NCBI GenBank assembly: GCA_021613535.1
Contig: CP075496.1
Span: 14,136,001-14,200,000 of the forward strand
DNA from: Adineta vaga
Lineage: Eukaryota; Rotifera
Length of the DNA: 64,000 nucleotides
Direction of reading: 5' to 3'
Of the stretch, positions 38,343 to 49,978 are shown in pieces. The notes below the pieces were generated by a model. It was not told where the DNA came from and did not search any database. It saw only the letters and a list, made by a program, of their open reading frames with translations. The translations under genes were made by a program, and so were the position numbers. Positions within the stretch are counted from its first letter, which is position 1, and each line of letters begins with the position of its first letter.

Positions 38343-41300
38343 GAAATGAATATGAAATCGTACGATGGAAAGATTTTTATGCACGAGATAGTTTCTCTTG
38401 CTTTCTTTTGAACCTTGAAGAGAGTATTAGAAAAAGTGAGAGAAAAGATAATGAAGAGATCGTTTTCTTTAAGTCTTACGCACGACAAAACGAAAAAAGA
38501 GAATTGAGCATGTCGATGGATTTCTACAATCGATATGTTGATCGATCGCTTGGAAAAGAAGGATTATTCTAAATTATACTCACAATTTTGTCGCTCGTTC
38601 CAAAGAGGAAAACAATCTGTCATCATCATCATTTCTCATTTCATACAACAGTAATAGTTTTCCCTCTGTCTGTCTCTCTCTCTCTCTGTCGGCACTGTAA
38701 AAAAGAGAAATACCCTCCATCTTCGATTGATTTCATATCAATTCAAACTGCTCATATACTCGAGGTCGTTTATATAAAAACTTCCGTCTACTTGACACTC
38801 ATATACATACATACAGGACGGAAGTACAGACAAAGAAAGAAAAAGAAGATGAATTGTCATAAATCCTAGAAGGCAAAAAGGCGATTATTACTCCATGAAT
38901 TTTGATTACTAACTTAAAATAATGACGCGACACTACTTAACAAATCAATTTCATCCATCTGTGAATTTTTCACGAGAAATTCTTTGAATTAAATCGAAAA
39001 TCTGTTTCTTTTCTTCTCGTTCAATGCAAATACTATCATCCGAAAAAAGAAAAAGAAAATCATTGTGTTTAGTGACTTGGAAAAAAATGCTATTTCTTCT
39101 CGCATCAATTTAAAATAGTAAAAAAAAGAAGAAGAAGAAGAGAAACGGCGTGTCGAAACAAAATGTTGACATATATTGATGAAAGAATCAAGAGTTTTGT
39201 CTTCTCTAGTTAATTACTTGCCCTTTATCAAATGAATGTAGACATCCTCTTTTTTTGTCTTTTTTTCATGGCTTCATGTCGTGAATAAATGAAGACAAGG
39301 ATTCTTATTATATAAAGACTTGCATATTTTCCTAAGGCAAACTTCAGATTATTCATGAAAGAGAGAGAGAGAGAGAGGAAAAAACGTTTTTCTTCTCCAC
39401 CCATCTTTCTATGTTCAATATACAATCCCTACCGTGTGCGGAAAAGGACAAGACAACAAGAAGATAAATCGCCGTTGGAGATAAACATACTGGTGATATC
39501 TGTTCAATCAAATTGACTGACAAACTAACCTCAATAGATTGATCGATGAATGTTTGTAGAATTTCTCTTCAAAACGTTTCCCCGGGTAGAAGCTCAATGA
39601 CCTTTTCTCATTTTTTTCTTTATAAACTATTGTGTATCTTTCTCCTCTTCTTCTTCTTCTCTCGTTATTATGTAAACGAGCTTTTTTTTTAGATAAACAA
39701 ACAACATATAACTCAATAGTCCCCGTGTTGCAACACTTGTGCTGTCAAATGGACAGATGCTAAGTGGCTGACTCAACTTATTCGACTAATTTTATAAACA
39801 GTAGTTCCTTCTTCTTGCCATCGTGTCATCCTTATTATCATATAGAAAGAAAAATTATTATTATCTAATCTTCTTCATATCATACTTCTACTAAGGCTAA
39901 GCTTAATAATTGATTTTCAAACTTTGAGAGGGAAGAAAAAAGGACACATTCATCCTCAAGCAAGAGAGAGAGAAATGTGTCTTCCTACGTATGATGCAAC
40001 TCGATTGCAATTCCAATACGAATGAAACGAGAAAATGGAGATGGATCAGAATAGAGAGGAAAAAGAGACCTTCAGGCCACGGCTACTACTAACACCAAAA
40101 TCACATGAGACAAAAAGGAAAAAACCGTTCAATGATTAGTTAAATTATCGTGAACAAGAATGCTGACATGTAAGAGCATTTAATGAGTTCTTCTATTTTT
40201 CTTCATATAAACGATAGAGAGATTATTGATTGTGTACAGAAATACTTACAAAGAAATTTTCATTGAAATCATCAGAACAATTAACTTAAAGGTTATTCTA
40301 ATTATTCAGAAAAAAAGAGAGGAAAAGGAAAACTGTTTGTTCGATATTATTTACAATTATGAAATCATCAGTGGATCATATTGATTCTCATCTTTCTCTT
40401 ATCAATGAACATGTCCGTATGATTATTTAATAGTGTCTTGTTCTGCTACCGTTTATTCCTAATAATAACATTGATATTTGTATTTCCGTCTATTATCTCT
40501 CTAAGCACGTTCTCTTCCTATATATATATACACGAATGGATAATGGTCAACATCATCTTCTTCTCAATGACAATTCAAGGATATTTTGTTTATATGATTG
40601 TTCATTTTCTTCTATTCTTTCTGCTGAAGTTAGCCTTTTTTTAATGTTCAGAATAGAATGACATGAACATCAATAGACAGGCATATGATCAAACGTCGGA
40701 TTGCATTCACCAGACTCGATCAAACGATTCTTGATGTGAATAACAACGATGGACGCACGCGTGCGGACATCGAATGATCGATGAGATTTGTTTTTAGGGA
40801 AATAAAAAGTAGACCTGACTGTTTCTCTCTCTCTCTCTAGACATTAATGAAAACTTCCGATGTTGGTCACTTACTCGAAAGCGTTCATGCACGAGAGACA
40901 ATGTACAACTTGTTAGATTAGACTTTCGCCGTTTTCCTTTTTTTCTTCGACATGTATTGTTTGTCCACTTAATCAAATGTGTGCAACTCACACAAATAAC
41001 ATAGATTTCTATTCTTTTTCCTATATGTGTTCACTAACATTGAATAATTGATCGATAAAAGCTGAAGAAGAAGAAAAAAAAAGAATTTACTATAATGATT
41101 ACATCATCTTTTCATCACTTGTCTTCTATCAATCAAAACCGACACTGTATTAGTTGACGAATTTACCTTTCTCAAGAGATGTTTGTTGTTTCTGGTTCAT
41201 TGAATATGAGAGTTCTCGATTGCATCACATAAGAAAGAAAAAGTGATAATGGTAACGAAATCAAGACATGAACCGGAAGGAAAATGGTGATGACAACTAC

Positions 41301-43179
41301 TAAAATCAGTTTGTATGAAAGATTAGTGAAAGAAAGAAAGAGCAAAAAAAGGAGAGTTGAATTTAATGATTATAGCGTGCAGATATGGTGAACACGCCTT
41401 GTTGCATTCAAGTGGAATGAAGAATAAAGAGAGGATTTTCATCTGAACAAGATGGTTGAACACGCTCAACTAAGAACAACAGAATATGCACATTTGTCGA
41501 TAATTATTGTATTTTAATAATCAAATGTAATACTTGTAAAACACTTTATCATCGATTGGTATTGATCAAATAGAAACTATTCGTCTTCAAACTACTTACA
41601 TGCTAAAGTAATAAACAATTATGACTGTACTTACTTGCTCACACATCGTCTTAACTAGTCTTACTCGATTATACGCATCAATTCAAATCGGTCTCTTTCA
41701 CTGTTGTTACTCTGCATTGATGCAAATACAATCAATATCTTTTTCTCTTTCTCATTTGGCAACTGTGCAATAAACAGCACGACAGAGAGAGAGAGAGAAA
41801 AGAAGAAATGTTCTTTAATGTTCATTTATAGTTCTTTTCTCATTCTTTTGCGTGTGTGTGTTCATCACAATCGTTCGATTGCATGCATGCAACCGACAAT
41901 GACGATGTTGACTAGTAACCACATATAGATCAATCAGTCATGACTTTTTACACGTCATATGTGTCGATGTCAGCTAGCTGAGTCGAGACAAATTATACTT
42001 TAACACACATACATATATATATATTGTTTAAAAGTCTTCTCACAGTATGAACTAAAACGGATAAGAAGCTTTAGGAGATGAAACTGACATTTTCATCGAC
42101 AATATCAATATAAACATATTGCCACTGTGCACTCATGTGTTAATCATTTCAATCTTCGACCGCCTGTAAAGATTGAACAATTTTCTTTCCAATCAACTTG
42201 ATCTTTCGTATTTTATCTTCGAAAATCATTTCTAATGATATTCGAACAATTAATGTAAACAAATATTTAAACATTGAACAGATTAACTATATTTAAGACA
42301 CGAAATCGAATAGGTCTCTTTTCGTCTATATAAACATTTATTTACATTACATTAATCTTAGGCTTCTCGTCAATTAACAACAAGAACATTTTATTTTCAA
42401 TTCAAAACATGCTTTTCTTTTTATCTGATTGAGTTGTTGACAGGTGTGATACTCGGTTTTTTTCTTCTGTTCGTTCAAATTTGATAAATTGATATCGTCA
42501 GTTGTTCATTTGAAGACAAAAACTATATATATTAATAATGATGATGATGATGAGAAGAAGAAGAAGAAGAAGACGAAGAACAATTGAAGGACAATAACAT
42601 CAATTGGAAAGAATAGGCGACATACACCAGACACACATACATATACATGTATATCCTCTTCAATTGTCAATGACAAGTAGATGACTGGCAACAACTGCTT
42701 AATTCTATATGGATGTCAATATCATTCTTTCAATTGTTAATTAACAGAAACAGTGAAAGAATGTCAGGGCCTTCATAGTTCTACTTCGAATATATATATA
42801 TATATACATCGATGTATGTTTTATATCAATGATTAACTGTGATATATATGAACAACTGTTTATGAACATTGTCTTATTTCATAAATCTTGATCTTCAATA
42901 GACACGTAAAGAAAGATTAAAGTATAAGATTCAATTATTTGAAGCTTTAACATTCTCTCTCTCTCTCCTTCTCTTTTAAAGTTAATTCTTCTATTTAACA
43001 CAGTCGAATGTAACCTTTAGTCATATTTTCTTATTTGATCGTCACATTCTTTCGTATTGTCTTTTTAATCTTTGTTTTGTAATTACATAGATAAACCTTG
43101 AAATTTTTATTGAAAAAAATGTTGATGAGTATGAACGATGAACAGAGGATGATAAAAAAGTCAAAAGACTTGACACACA
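38343..43179. other. Long noncoding interval, 4.8 kb, between divergent genes
   Basis: The longest gene-free stretch of the window, with the cadherin gene leaving to the left and a membrane-protein gene to the right. It holds many short microsatellites: CT/GA at 38662-38686, 39360-39377, 40825-40840, 41786-41800 and 42955-42966; TATATA at 42014-42023 and 42790-42805; GAA at 42547-42575. Mixed-composition islands lie between them (39720-39780, 40735-40780, 41380-41420). No splice-supported coding frame and no known RNA gene were found. It may hold regulatory elements for both genes (inference). Confidence 0.5.
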
Positions 43180-43959
43180 ATGTGTTGTGTGACACTACAA
43201 AAACGTTCATTGAACGATCTTTTTTATGTGCCACGTCCATCCTTTGTTATTCCAATATTTCGAGCACCAACAACAACACCGTCAATAGCAACAACAACAA
43301 CAACAACAATAACAATAACGGGAAAGAAAATTTTTTCAACAATTCTTAGACCAGAATATAAACAAAGTGATTTAACAAGTACATCAACATCATCGTCATC
43401 GATTATGATTAGTCAACGTATATTTGAAAATCTTGTTTTAACAAATACAATTGTTGCTGCATTTTGTATCGTTCTTATGGTTACAATTACTGGTTTTCTT
43501 ATTTTTCTATTGATACCATCAATTCGACGTCGATGGCTTAATGAAACTTCGCGAAACGAACGAAAATTTGATGATTTACCAGCATTAAGTCGACAACCAT
43601 CTTTACATCATTTTACATTAGGTCCATCTAGATTTAATCCAATATTTGAACCAACAGCAGGAACAACAACGACAACAACTCAATTTGGAACTTTATTTCA
43701 GCCACATACAACAACCGCAACACTTCTTCATCCGACTATTTGGACATCAATGGCACCGGCTTCTGTTGTTTCTACACCTGTACCTACTCAACAACCTCAA
43801 ATAGCATCAACACCACCAGCTTCTATAAGAACAAAATCATCACCAGCAGCGACAACATCAACAACAACAGCAATCGCATCAACGGCACCAGCTGCAGCAC
43901 GACCACCACTACCAGCACATCCACCAACAACAGTACAAAGACCAGTAAGAAAACGATAA
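43180..43959 (+). CDS. Hypothetical single-pass membrane protein, Thr/Pro-rich
   Basis: An intronless 259-aa ORF. The N-terminal third is Thr/Ser-rich, with a CAACAA-type repeat. One strong membrane segment, VLTNTIVAAFCIVLMVTITG and FLIFLLIP, lies at about residues 90-117, followed by a basic stop-transfer RRRWLNE. The rest is low-complexity Thr/Pro/Ala with LGPSRFNPIFEP and ends in VQRPVRKR. No domain is recognised. The start is uncertain: there is no signal peptide, and an upstream exon or the ATG at 43118 in another frame cannot be excluded. A decayed copy of its 3' end (LHPTIWT... to the stop region) lies at about 50890-51000, supporting it as a real transcription unit. Confidence 0.55.
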   Translation: MCCVTLQKRSLNDLFYVPRPSFVIPIFRAPTTTPSIATTTTTTITITGKKIFSTILRPEYKQSDLTSTSTSSSSIMISQRIFENLVLTNTIVAAFCIVLMVTITGFLIFLLIPSIRRRWLNETSRNERKFDDLPALSRQPSLHHFTLGPSRFNPIFEPTAGTTTTTTQFGTLFQPHTTTATLLHPTIWTSMAPASVVSTPVPTQQPQIASTPPASIRTKSSPAATTSTTTAIASTAPAAARPPLPAHPPTTVQRPVRKR

Positions 43960-45063
43960 ACATATTCGATATGATTTATTTACATATATTGATTTTTAAA
44001 ATATTTATTATTCGAAATTCATAATAGAATTTAGTTTGATTTATCTTTACAGTTAATAGAGTATTGATATTCTATCTGCTGAATATATTTTGTCCCATAA
44101 TTTTCCCATTCAAAATAATATAACATAGAGCTAAAAACTTACGAATCAACTATTTAAGTTTAAAATCAATATAATTCAAACTGAATTATTTTGCTCTGCA
44201 AATCAATTAATTTCATAATTATGATCGTAGGTGAATAAAATTTCCATTGGCATATTCATGGAGGTTTTTGCATTTTTTTCAAAACAGTTTTGATTCTGAA
44301 TGGATCAATTCATTTCTATACAATACAATGAGAAAACGTCCATATTCAAGTTTATTTAAATTATTTAATGAAAATATCGGGATATTTATTGAAAAAATAA
44401 ACAAATAATAATAATAAAATCATTCAAGTTTCCATTGGTATTTAAGAAGAAAAAAGTAAAATACTTCTTTGATCTAGAAGTTATTTTCAAATTCGAAATA
44501 AATTATTTTTAAGAACAAAAAATCTGTTCTTTTTTTCTTGACATTGTTATATTTCAAAATATTGTTGATCTCATTTCAAGAGATGAGAAAGAAATGTCTA
44601 TTGATTTGAAAAATAAATACTGACTTAGAATTTATAGAACATTTTTTGTTTAAACTGGTGTTAGGAATCAATATTGTTGAAAGTTCAGTTTCAATTAAAT
44701 AGTAAAAATTTCTCTTCTTCTCAGTGCATATACATTATGAGTTATTTATTTGCCGGAATATAAATGAATAATTCATCATATGCATATATATACACACTTT
44801 ACCTTTAGACACTTTGTTGCGTGGCTATTTTTTCTTACTCAACTCAGAGAGATTCTTATTGTTTTTTGACACAAACAAAGATAGTTGTGTAGGTGTTTTG
44901 TACCAATACATGTCTAAAAAAGACATGCACTGTTGAACTCATTACGATGGATGATTCTGCCCGGTCAGTATTTTTAAAAGGGCGAGCAGAGTTTTTCTGT
45001 ACACGTACATGTATATTATCGGATAGTTTTTTCTTTGATACAGAAAAGTAAGACAAATACGAG
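43960..45063. other. Intergenic 1.1 kb, nothing recognised
   Basis: Very AT-rich; only short chance ORFs. Confidence 0.45.
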
Positions 45064-45245
45064 CTATAATTTCGTTTCTATACGCTCGAAGTTTCTATCA
45101 TACAATTGAAAACTAGGACGTTCCGATGACAATGATTGTTGTTGAATTGCAAGAACTTTTTCATTGTATGAAAGTGCTTTTGAATAGTCGCCCATGCTAT
45201 CATACACATTACTGATGTTGTTGTACGAATTAATCAACTCAGAAT
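45064..45245 (-). pseudogene. Truncated TPR-repeat gene fragment
   Basis: On the minus strand an open frame begins at the telomere-like tract and reads DSELINSYNNISNVYDSMGD then YSKALSYNEKVLAIQQQSL. This is one canonical tetratricopeptide repeat of the kinesin-light-chain-like type common in bdelloids. After that it degenerates and stops at 45064. There is no start codon in a sensible place: the frame simply runs into the repeat at 45246. It is interpreted as a gene piece cut at the repeat edge. Confidence 0.65.
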
Positions 45246-45300
45246 CTTGAGGGTGGGTGTGGGTGTAGGTGATACTCTTTTCTTCACCCACACCCTCAAG
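45246..45300. repeat. Telomere-like inverted repeat (CTTGAGGGTG...CACCCTCAAG)
   Basis: The left arm 45246-45265 is cttgagggtgggtgtgggtg. The right arm 45285-45300 is cacccacaccctcaag. About 20 bp separate them, so the two can form a hairpin. TGTGGG is the telomeric repeat reported for bdelloids (established for Adineta, from memory). Gene fragments in opposite orientation begin at each outer edge. Confidence 0.8.
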
Positions 45301-45642
45301 TGGGAAAATAGTATAGTTTGCGTAGTAGATAAAGACAATCATCGTGCAATGAAATGGATGAAAAATGCTCGAGGAAAGAATTTCAATCAGCTGGATACTC
45401 CAAAGGCAGAGGTTATTGATCGTTCTGGTAATGTCTATGCGATTGAAAGTATGCGAAATCGAGTAATGTGTTGGTCTTTAGGAGCGAAAGAAGATGTTAT
45501 TATTGCCGATGGAAATGTACTTGCACCACAATCATATCAATTTCTTTTTCCTGAAGGTTTAACATTCGATCGTCAAGGTAATCTTTATGTTGTCGATAGA
45601 CGTACTCATCGAATACAAAAATTGGAAGTTGACTTTACTTGA
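45301..45642 (+). pseudogene. Truncated NHL-repeat gene fragment
   Basis: A plus-strand open frame starts right at the outer edge of the inverted repeat and ends at 45642. It encodes two to three NHL (beta-propeller) repeats: CVVDKDNHRAMKWMKNARGK, DRSGNVYAIESMRNRVMCWS, then PEGLTFDRQGNLYVVDRRTH followed by RIQKLEVDF. No start codon or upstream exon precedes it (ATG 45350 is internal to a repeat). It looks like the 3' end of a larger NHL gene truncated at the telomere-like tract. Confidence 0.7.
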
Positions 45643-46519
45643 TATTTCTATAAAACAATAAATTGTTTTTTTTTATTCATGAAATTATATATCTAACGAA
45701 TAAATCATCGCTTAATAAATTTAGTTATATGAGACTGGAATTATTTCTGTGAATAACGTGATATTTGATAAACCTACATCAAAATAATCATAATTTCTCG
45801 ATCTCTTTTCTTCTCTAAAAACAATGTTATTAGTTCAATCTGACGTATTTCTTGACATCAGTTACTCTAATTGCTTTTACTTTATTTAAAAACAATTCTT
45901 TTTATTCATCAAATTTTATTATTTGTAACTTGTTCTCTTCGTAAGTTGCTTTGTCATTCATTTATCTGATAAATCACGACGAAAAGCAAAGTTTTCTTCA
46001 TCTAATCCTTATATTTTTTTTCTTGTTGTTTATTCAGTCAATAATTTTTCTTTCGTATTTTAATGTCTGTCGTCAAGTATCGAAACTTTAATCAAATGAA
46101 TGTACATGTCATTCAAGTGCATGTAAAGTTTCTATTGAAACGACTTTCTTTTTCACTTCATGTAATAACGAAAAGAAAGAAAGAATCATAATCGAAAGAA
46201 CATCAATCCAATTCAGAGGTACTTTTTTTTGAAATATTATTAATCTGTTGATTTGATCTGATTTCTAACATTGTAGATAGAAGGAAATGCTTTTCTTTGG
46301 TAACCTAGGAGAGATTCTAATGTGTATTTTTCAATTGTTTGAAAATGTTTTTTTCTCTACGAGAGAGTCTATGTTAGTTTTATTGTCACAGTAGAATTGC
46401 TTCAATGATCGAGAAAGTTTTTCTTTTTCTTCTTTTATTTTAATTTGTTTCAAGGCGCGTGTGTAATTTTTTATTTAATATTTGTTTTTTTTTGCTTCCC
46501 GTCGAGCAATTTCCTTCTA
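45643..46519. other. Intergenic 0.9 kb
   Basis: AT-rich 5' flank of the SNARE gene. No other feature seen. Confidence 0.45.
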
Positions 46520-47524
46520 ATGACGGGAAGTCCTCGAACATCGACAGGAACTTTCGATGGTGGTGGTGTTGGTAATTCTATCGTCGAACAAACGACAGAT
46601 ATATTTACTCGTTTTCGAAATAGTCTGATACGAAGTCGAAAAGAACGTTTACTCGATGAAGATATTCAAGCGACAGAAAATCTCCTCGATCAAATACATT
46701 TTACGGATCTAATAGCGAAAGAAACTTTGGGCAAGTTAATTTCTCAAGGTGATTCTATGCAACGATCGTATAATTTAATCAATCAATTAGAAAAAGATAT
46801 AAAAGATATTGCAGAAGATTTAAATGAAGTTAATGGAGGAAAATGTTGGGGAGCTTGTGCGAATGGAACATTTTTTGGTTTTACATGCTTTGGATGTTTG
46901 AAAAAGAAATCGAAGAAAAAAAAGAAGAAAAAGAAATTAAAAATTATTGAACCAAATTCATTGAATCAAATTCGTTGGGTAAGAAGAAAAACAAAATTGA
47001 CCATTTGATCGTTCGTCTTTGTGACTTTTTAGAGTTCAGCAAGTGAACGAGACGAAATGATTGCACGTACTCGAGAATTAGCACGTGATCGTCGTGAACA
47101 TCAAGATTTTCTTCAAACAATCAATCGATTAAATCAAACAAAACAAATTGAAAATAAAAGTAATGAAAAAAAACTAAATCAAGTTCGTGATTATCTTTTA
47201 CAACATCATTCTTTATCTTATGGTTATATCGATCAACCTGAACGTTTATTCAATGAAATTAATCTTGCCATTCATTTTACACAATTAAATACACATTTAG
47301 ATCATTTATTTCAAGTCACAGATTTAATGTCCAATGAAATCAATAAACATAATATTGTTATTACGAAAATTGAAACACAAGCAATGCAAAGCGGTGATCT
47401 ATTAACTGATTATACATTACTTGGTCATCAAATATTAGGTTCATCATCAAGACAATCTCAGATATTAAACAATTCATTACCAATTTCTCCAGGACAAAAA
47501 GTTCTTTTGAATACAGTTATCTAA
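46520..47524 (+). CDS. SNAP-25-like Qbc-SNARE
   Basis: Likely acts in exocytic membrane fusion. Two exons, 46520-46978 and 47033-47524, give 316 aa in phase. The first SNARE helix (about residues 40-105) aligns with SNAP-25: KETLGKLISQGDSMQRSYNL, keeping the zero-layer Gln in SQG. A Cys cluster follows (GGKCWGACANGTFFGFTCFG), at the place of the palmitoylated Cys motif, then a Lys-rich run. The second helix near the C-terminus reads LNTHLDHLFQVTDLMSNEIN, KHNIVITKIETQAMQSG. Here the expected zero-layer Gln is His (NKHN for the usual DTQN). It is longer than SNAP-25 because of the linker. ATG 46520 is the first good start. Confidence 0.72.
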
Positions 47525-47664
47525 TTTGAAAAGTAATTGTTACAGGTACTTTCATAGTATTTCTCTTACTTCTTTTCTATATAGTCGGTCTGATGTAGAG
47601 TGTGTATTTTTTCATCATTAAATAAACCCCTAGAAGTAATCGTGGTTTTATTTCGATGAATTTT

Positions 47665-47666
47665 AG
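47665..47666 (+). other. Candidate trans-splice acceptor before the FAM194-like gene
   Basis: gaattttag ends at 47666, nine bases before ATG 47676 and 142 bp after the SNARE stop on the same strand. Confidence 0.45.
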
Positions 47667-47675
47667 ATATAAAAA

Positions 47676-49978
47676 ATGAGTTCAGGATCTTATTTTTATG
47701 ATCAATCGTCTCGTGTATCGCATTTAGGTGGAATCCATCGATCGAAACGAAATCTTAAAGATTTAAATCAAGCATTATGTCAATCAAAAGTTGCGGTGAC
47801 TTTTCAAGAAGGACAAATCAATCCAAATGATTCAATTAATCCAGAGAAAACATTCGAACATATTCCAATGCCTCTTTTACCTGATATTATTCTCAAAGAA
47901 TTAGATTCAACTTTACAAACTTCTGATGAAAATCATTCACAGACAACTTTACCAAGTTCATTAATTCTTCAATTCCATTCCACATGGAATGATTTAATCA
48001 AAAATACGGAATATAAACAAAAGGTATTGTTTTATTTTTAAGAAAAGACGAATTTCGATTTTGTTTTTCAATTTAAAGATTTGGAGAACAAAAGCTGGTG
48101 AAGATGCATGGCGTCATTATCTTCAACGGAAACGTCTCGAACAACTCAAATCTGAAAAACAACAAATTATCCATGAAAATAAAATTCGACAACGTCAAAG
48201 TATCGCATCCGGAACACATGGACTTCATCGACCATCATTAGGGACACATTTACAATCAAGCCGACCATCATCACGTGGATCTGTTATGAGTACAACAGAT
48301 ATAATACAAGAAAATCATCGACCAGCAAAAGCAGTAGCAGATCAAAGTGGCGAAACAATAAAGAATGGTGTTCATGTTGAATTTAAATTTTCGACACAAG
48401 TTTTCAAAACTGTACACAAAAGCCCAATTGTTGAACCCAAATGTAAGTTGTTTCGATGAAAAACTTCATTGAATTTTTCTTGTTTTAGTTGTTTTATTCG
48501 ATGTACAAAAACCAGGAATTAATTTTTATCAAGAAATGATTCTTTCAACACAAAATAAATGTAAACGATTCTTAGCGGAAGCAAAACAAAAAATGTCCGT
48601 TTTTCTCCTCTCCTCTCTTCGTCTTTATTTTGAATTTTTCTGAATAGACTTGCAACAACTAATGATGGTAAACCATTAAAGATTTGTCAAGTTTGGTTTT
48701 ATGATGATAATCCATTTATGAAAAATAAGAATAATTTATTATTATTAAATGAATCATCTCGTTTGTTATTTTTACAATTATAAAACATAGAAATCATTCT
48801 TTTGTTTTTCTAGGACGACAAAGAGCAAAATTTGTTCTTTCGATTCTACGTCGTGAAATTCCCGTGAAATATAATATTAACATTGAAATTCCTGAAATGA
48901 AAAAGAAATGTTATATCGAATTACCCGATGGTTCAAGTCAAATCTAGTAAATAACAAAACTCAAACTTTCATTTTCTTTTCCCTAATTTTTCTTCTCTTC
49001 AGTTATCCATCAGGTCGTTTGGCTGTTCTACGCCTTCGTTCTCTAATATCAACAATACTTTTCTTTGATGATACTACAATTCCCACCAAACAATTTCTTG
49101 GTCTTGTGACTTCATCGGGTAATGTTCTCGTCATGCAACCAACATTTCATACGCGTTTTATAACTAATAATCGTTATGAATATGCCTATTTATGTCATGG
49201 AAAAACTGGTCTTATTGAAAATCAACTACAATGGTCATTTAAAAGAAATATTCATAGACAATCAACTCTTTTCCATGAAGATGATGATGATGATGATGAT
49301 AATCAACACATTCCATTGATTGAAAATACAGTTCAATTACAATTGAATTCTTCTATGCAACTCGAATATCAAAATCCATCGAATATTCGTTTTGCTTTCT
49401 CGTGTCACAGTGAAGAATTTAAATATCAATTAGGAAGTTCAATCTTAAGAACTCATTCACCAATTGTGATGGATTCAACATCATTAACAAGAAAATTTTC
49501 AAAGAAAAGAACAAGTTCGATAAATGCGAACGAATATCTTCATCAAAAATCAAACGATGAACAAATGGATTTGTATCATTTACCAATTATGAAAGAATTA
49601 ATTATAATGAGAAAACGTATTAAAACACTTTGTGAAACTTGGCTCAAAGAATATCGAACAATCTTAGGTATTATGGATATTGAAGCGTATTGTTTGGCTG
49701 ATCTATCTCCCCCAACTAATGAAGATGAAAATATTAAACCATCGGAAACTGTTTCATCTTCACCTATACAAATCGATAAATCACGTTCAACAAAAAGAAC
49801 TGATAGTATAAAATTTCTTTTTCTTTCTCTAACTTTAATTCTTCTTATTCTTCTAGAAAATATTATTACACAATCCATTGAACAATTCATTCCTCGTTCT
49901 GAAATCGGTCGAAGAATGAAACAAAGAATTCATTCGCGAAAATCTATTCTTTCAACTACATTACCAATTATTAAATAA
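47676..49978 (+). CDS. FAM194-like (C3orf20/ERICH6-type) domain protein
   Basis: Function unknown; the family is found in ciliated animals (recollection). Six exons, 47676-48023, 48079-48442, 48489-48594, 48648-48760, 48814-48946 and 49003-49978, give 679 aa in phase. The N-terminal half is polar with a basic helix (WRHYLQRKRLEQLKSEKQQI). The core in exons 3-6 has IELPDGSSQIYYPSGRLAVL, followed by LGLVTSSGNVLVM and YAYLCHGKTGLIENQLQWSF. The Y-P-S-G-R-x-A-V box and the 'S-x-G' strands are why the family is proposed. Near the end a hydrophobic helix (IKFLFLSLTLILLILLENII) may be a membrane anchor. A decayed duplicate of its 3' half lies at 52925-53765. Confidence 0.6.

Noticed and set aside
48908-49002. 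Apparent N-terminal extension (MLYRITRWF...) of the last FAM194-like exon
   Set aside because: It is out of frame with exon 5 and runs through an intron (48947-49002). Splicing at CTA|gtaaat and ttcag|T restores the Y-Y-P-S-G-R motif.
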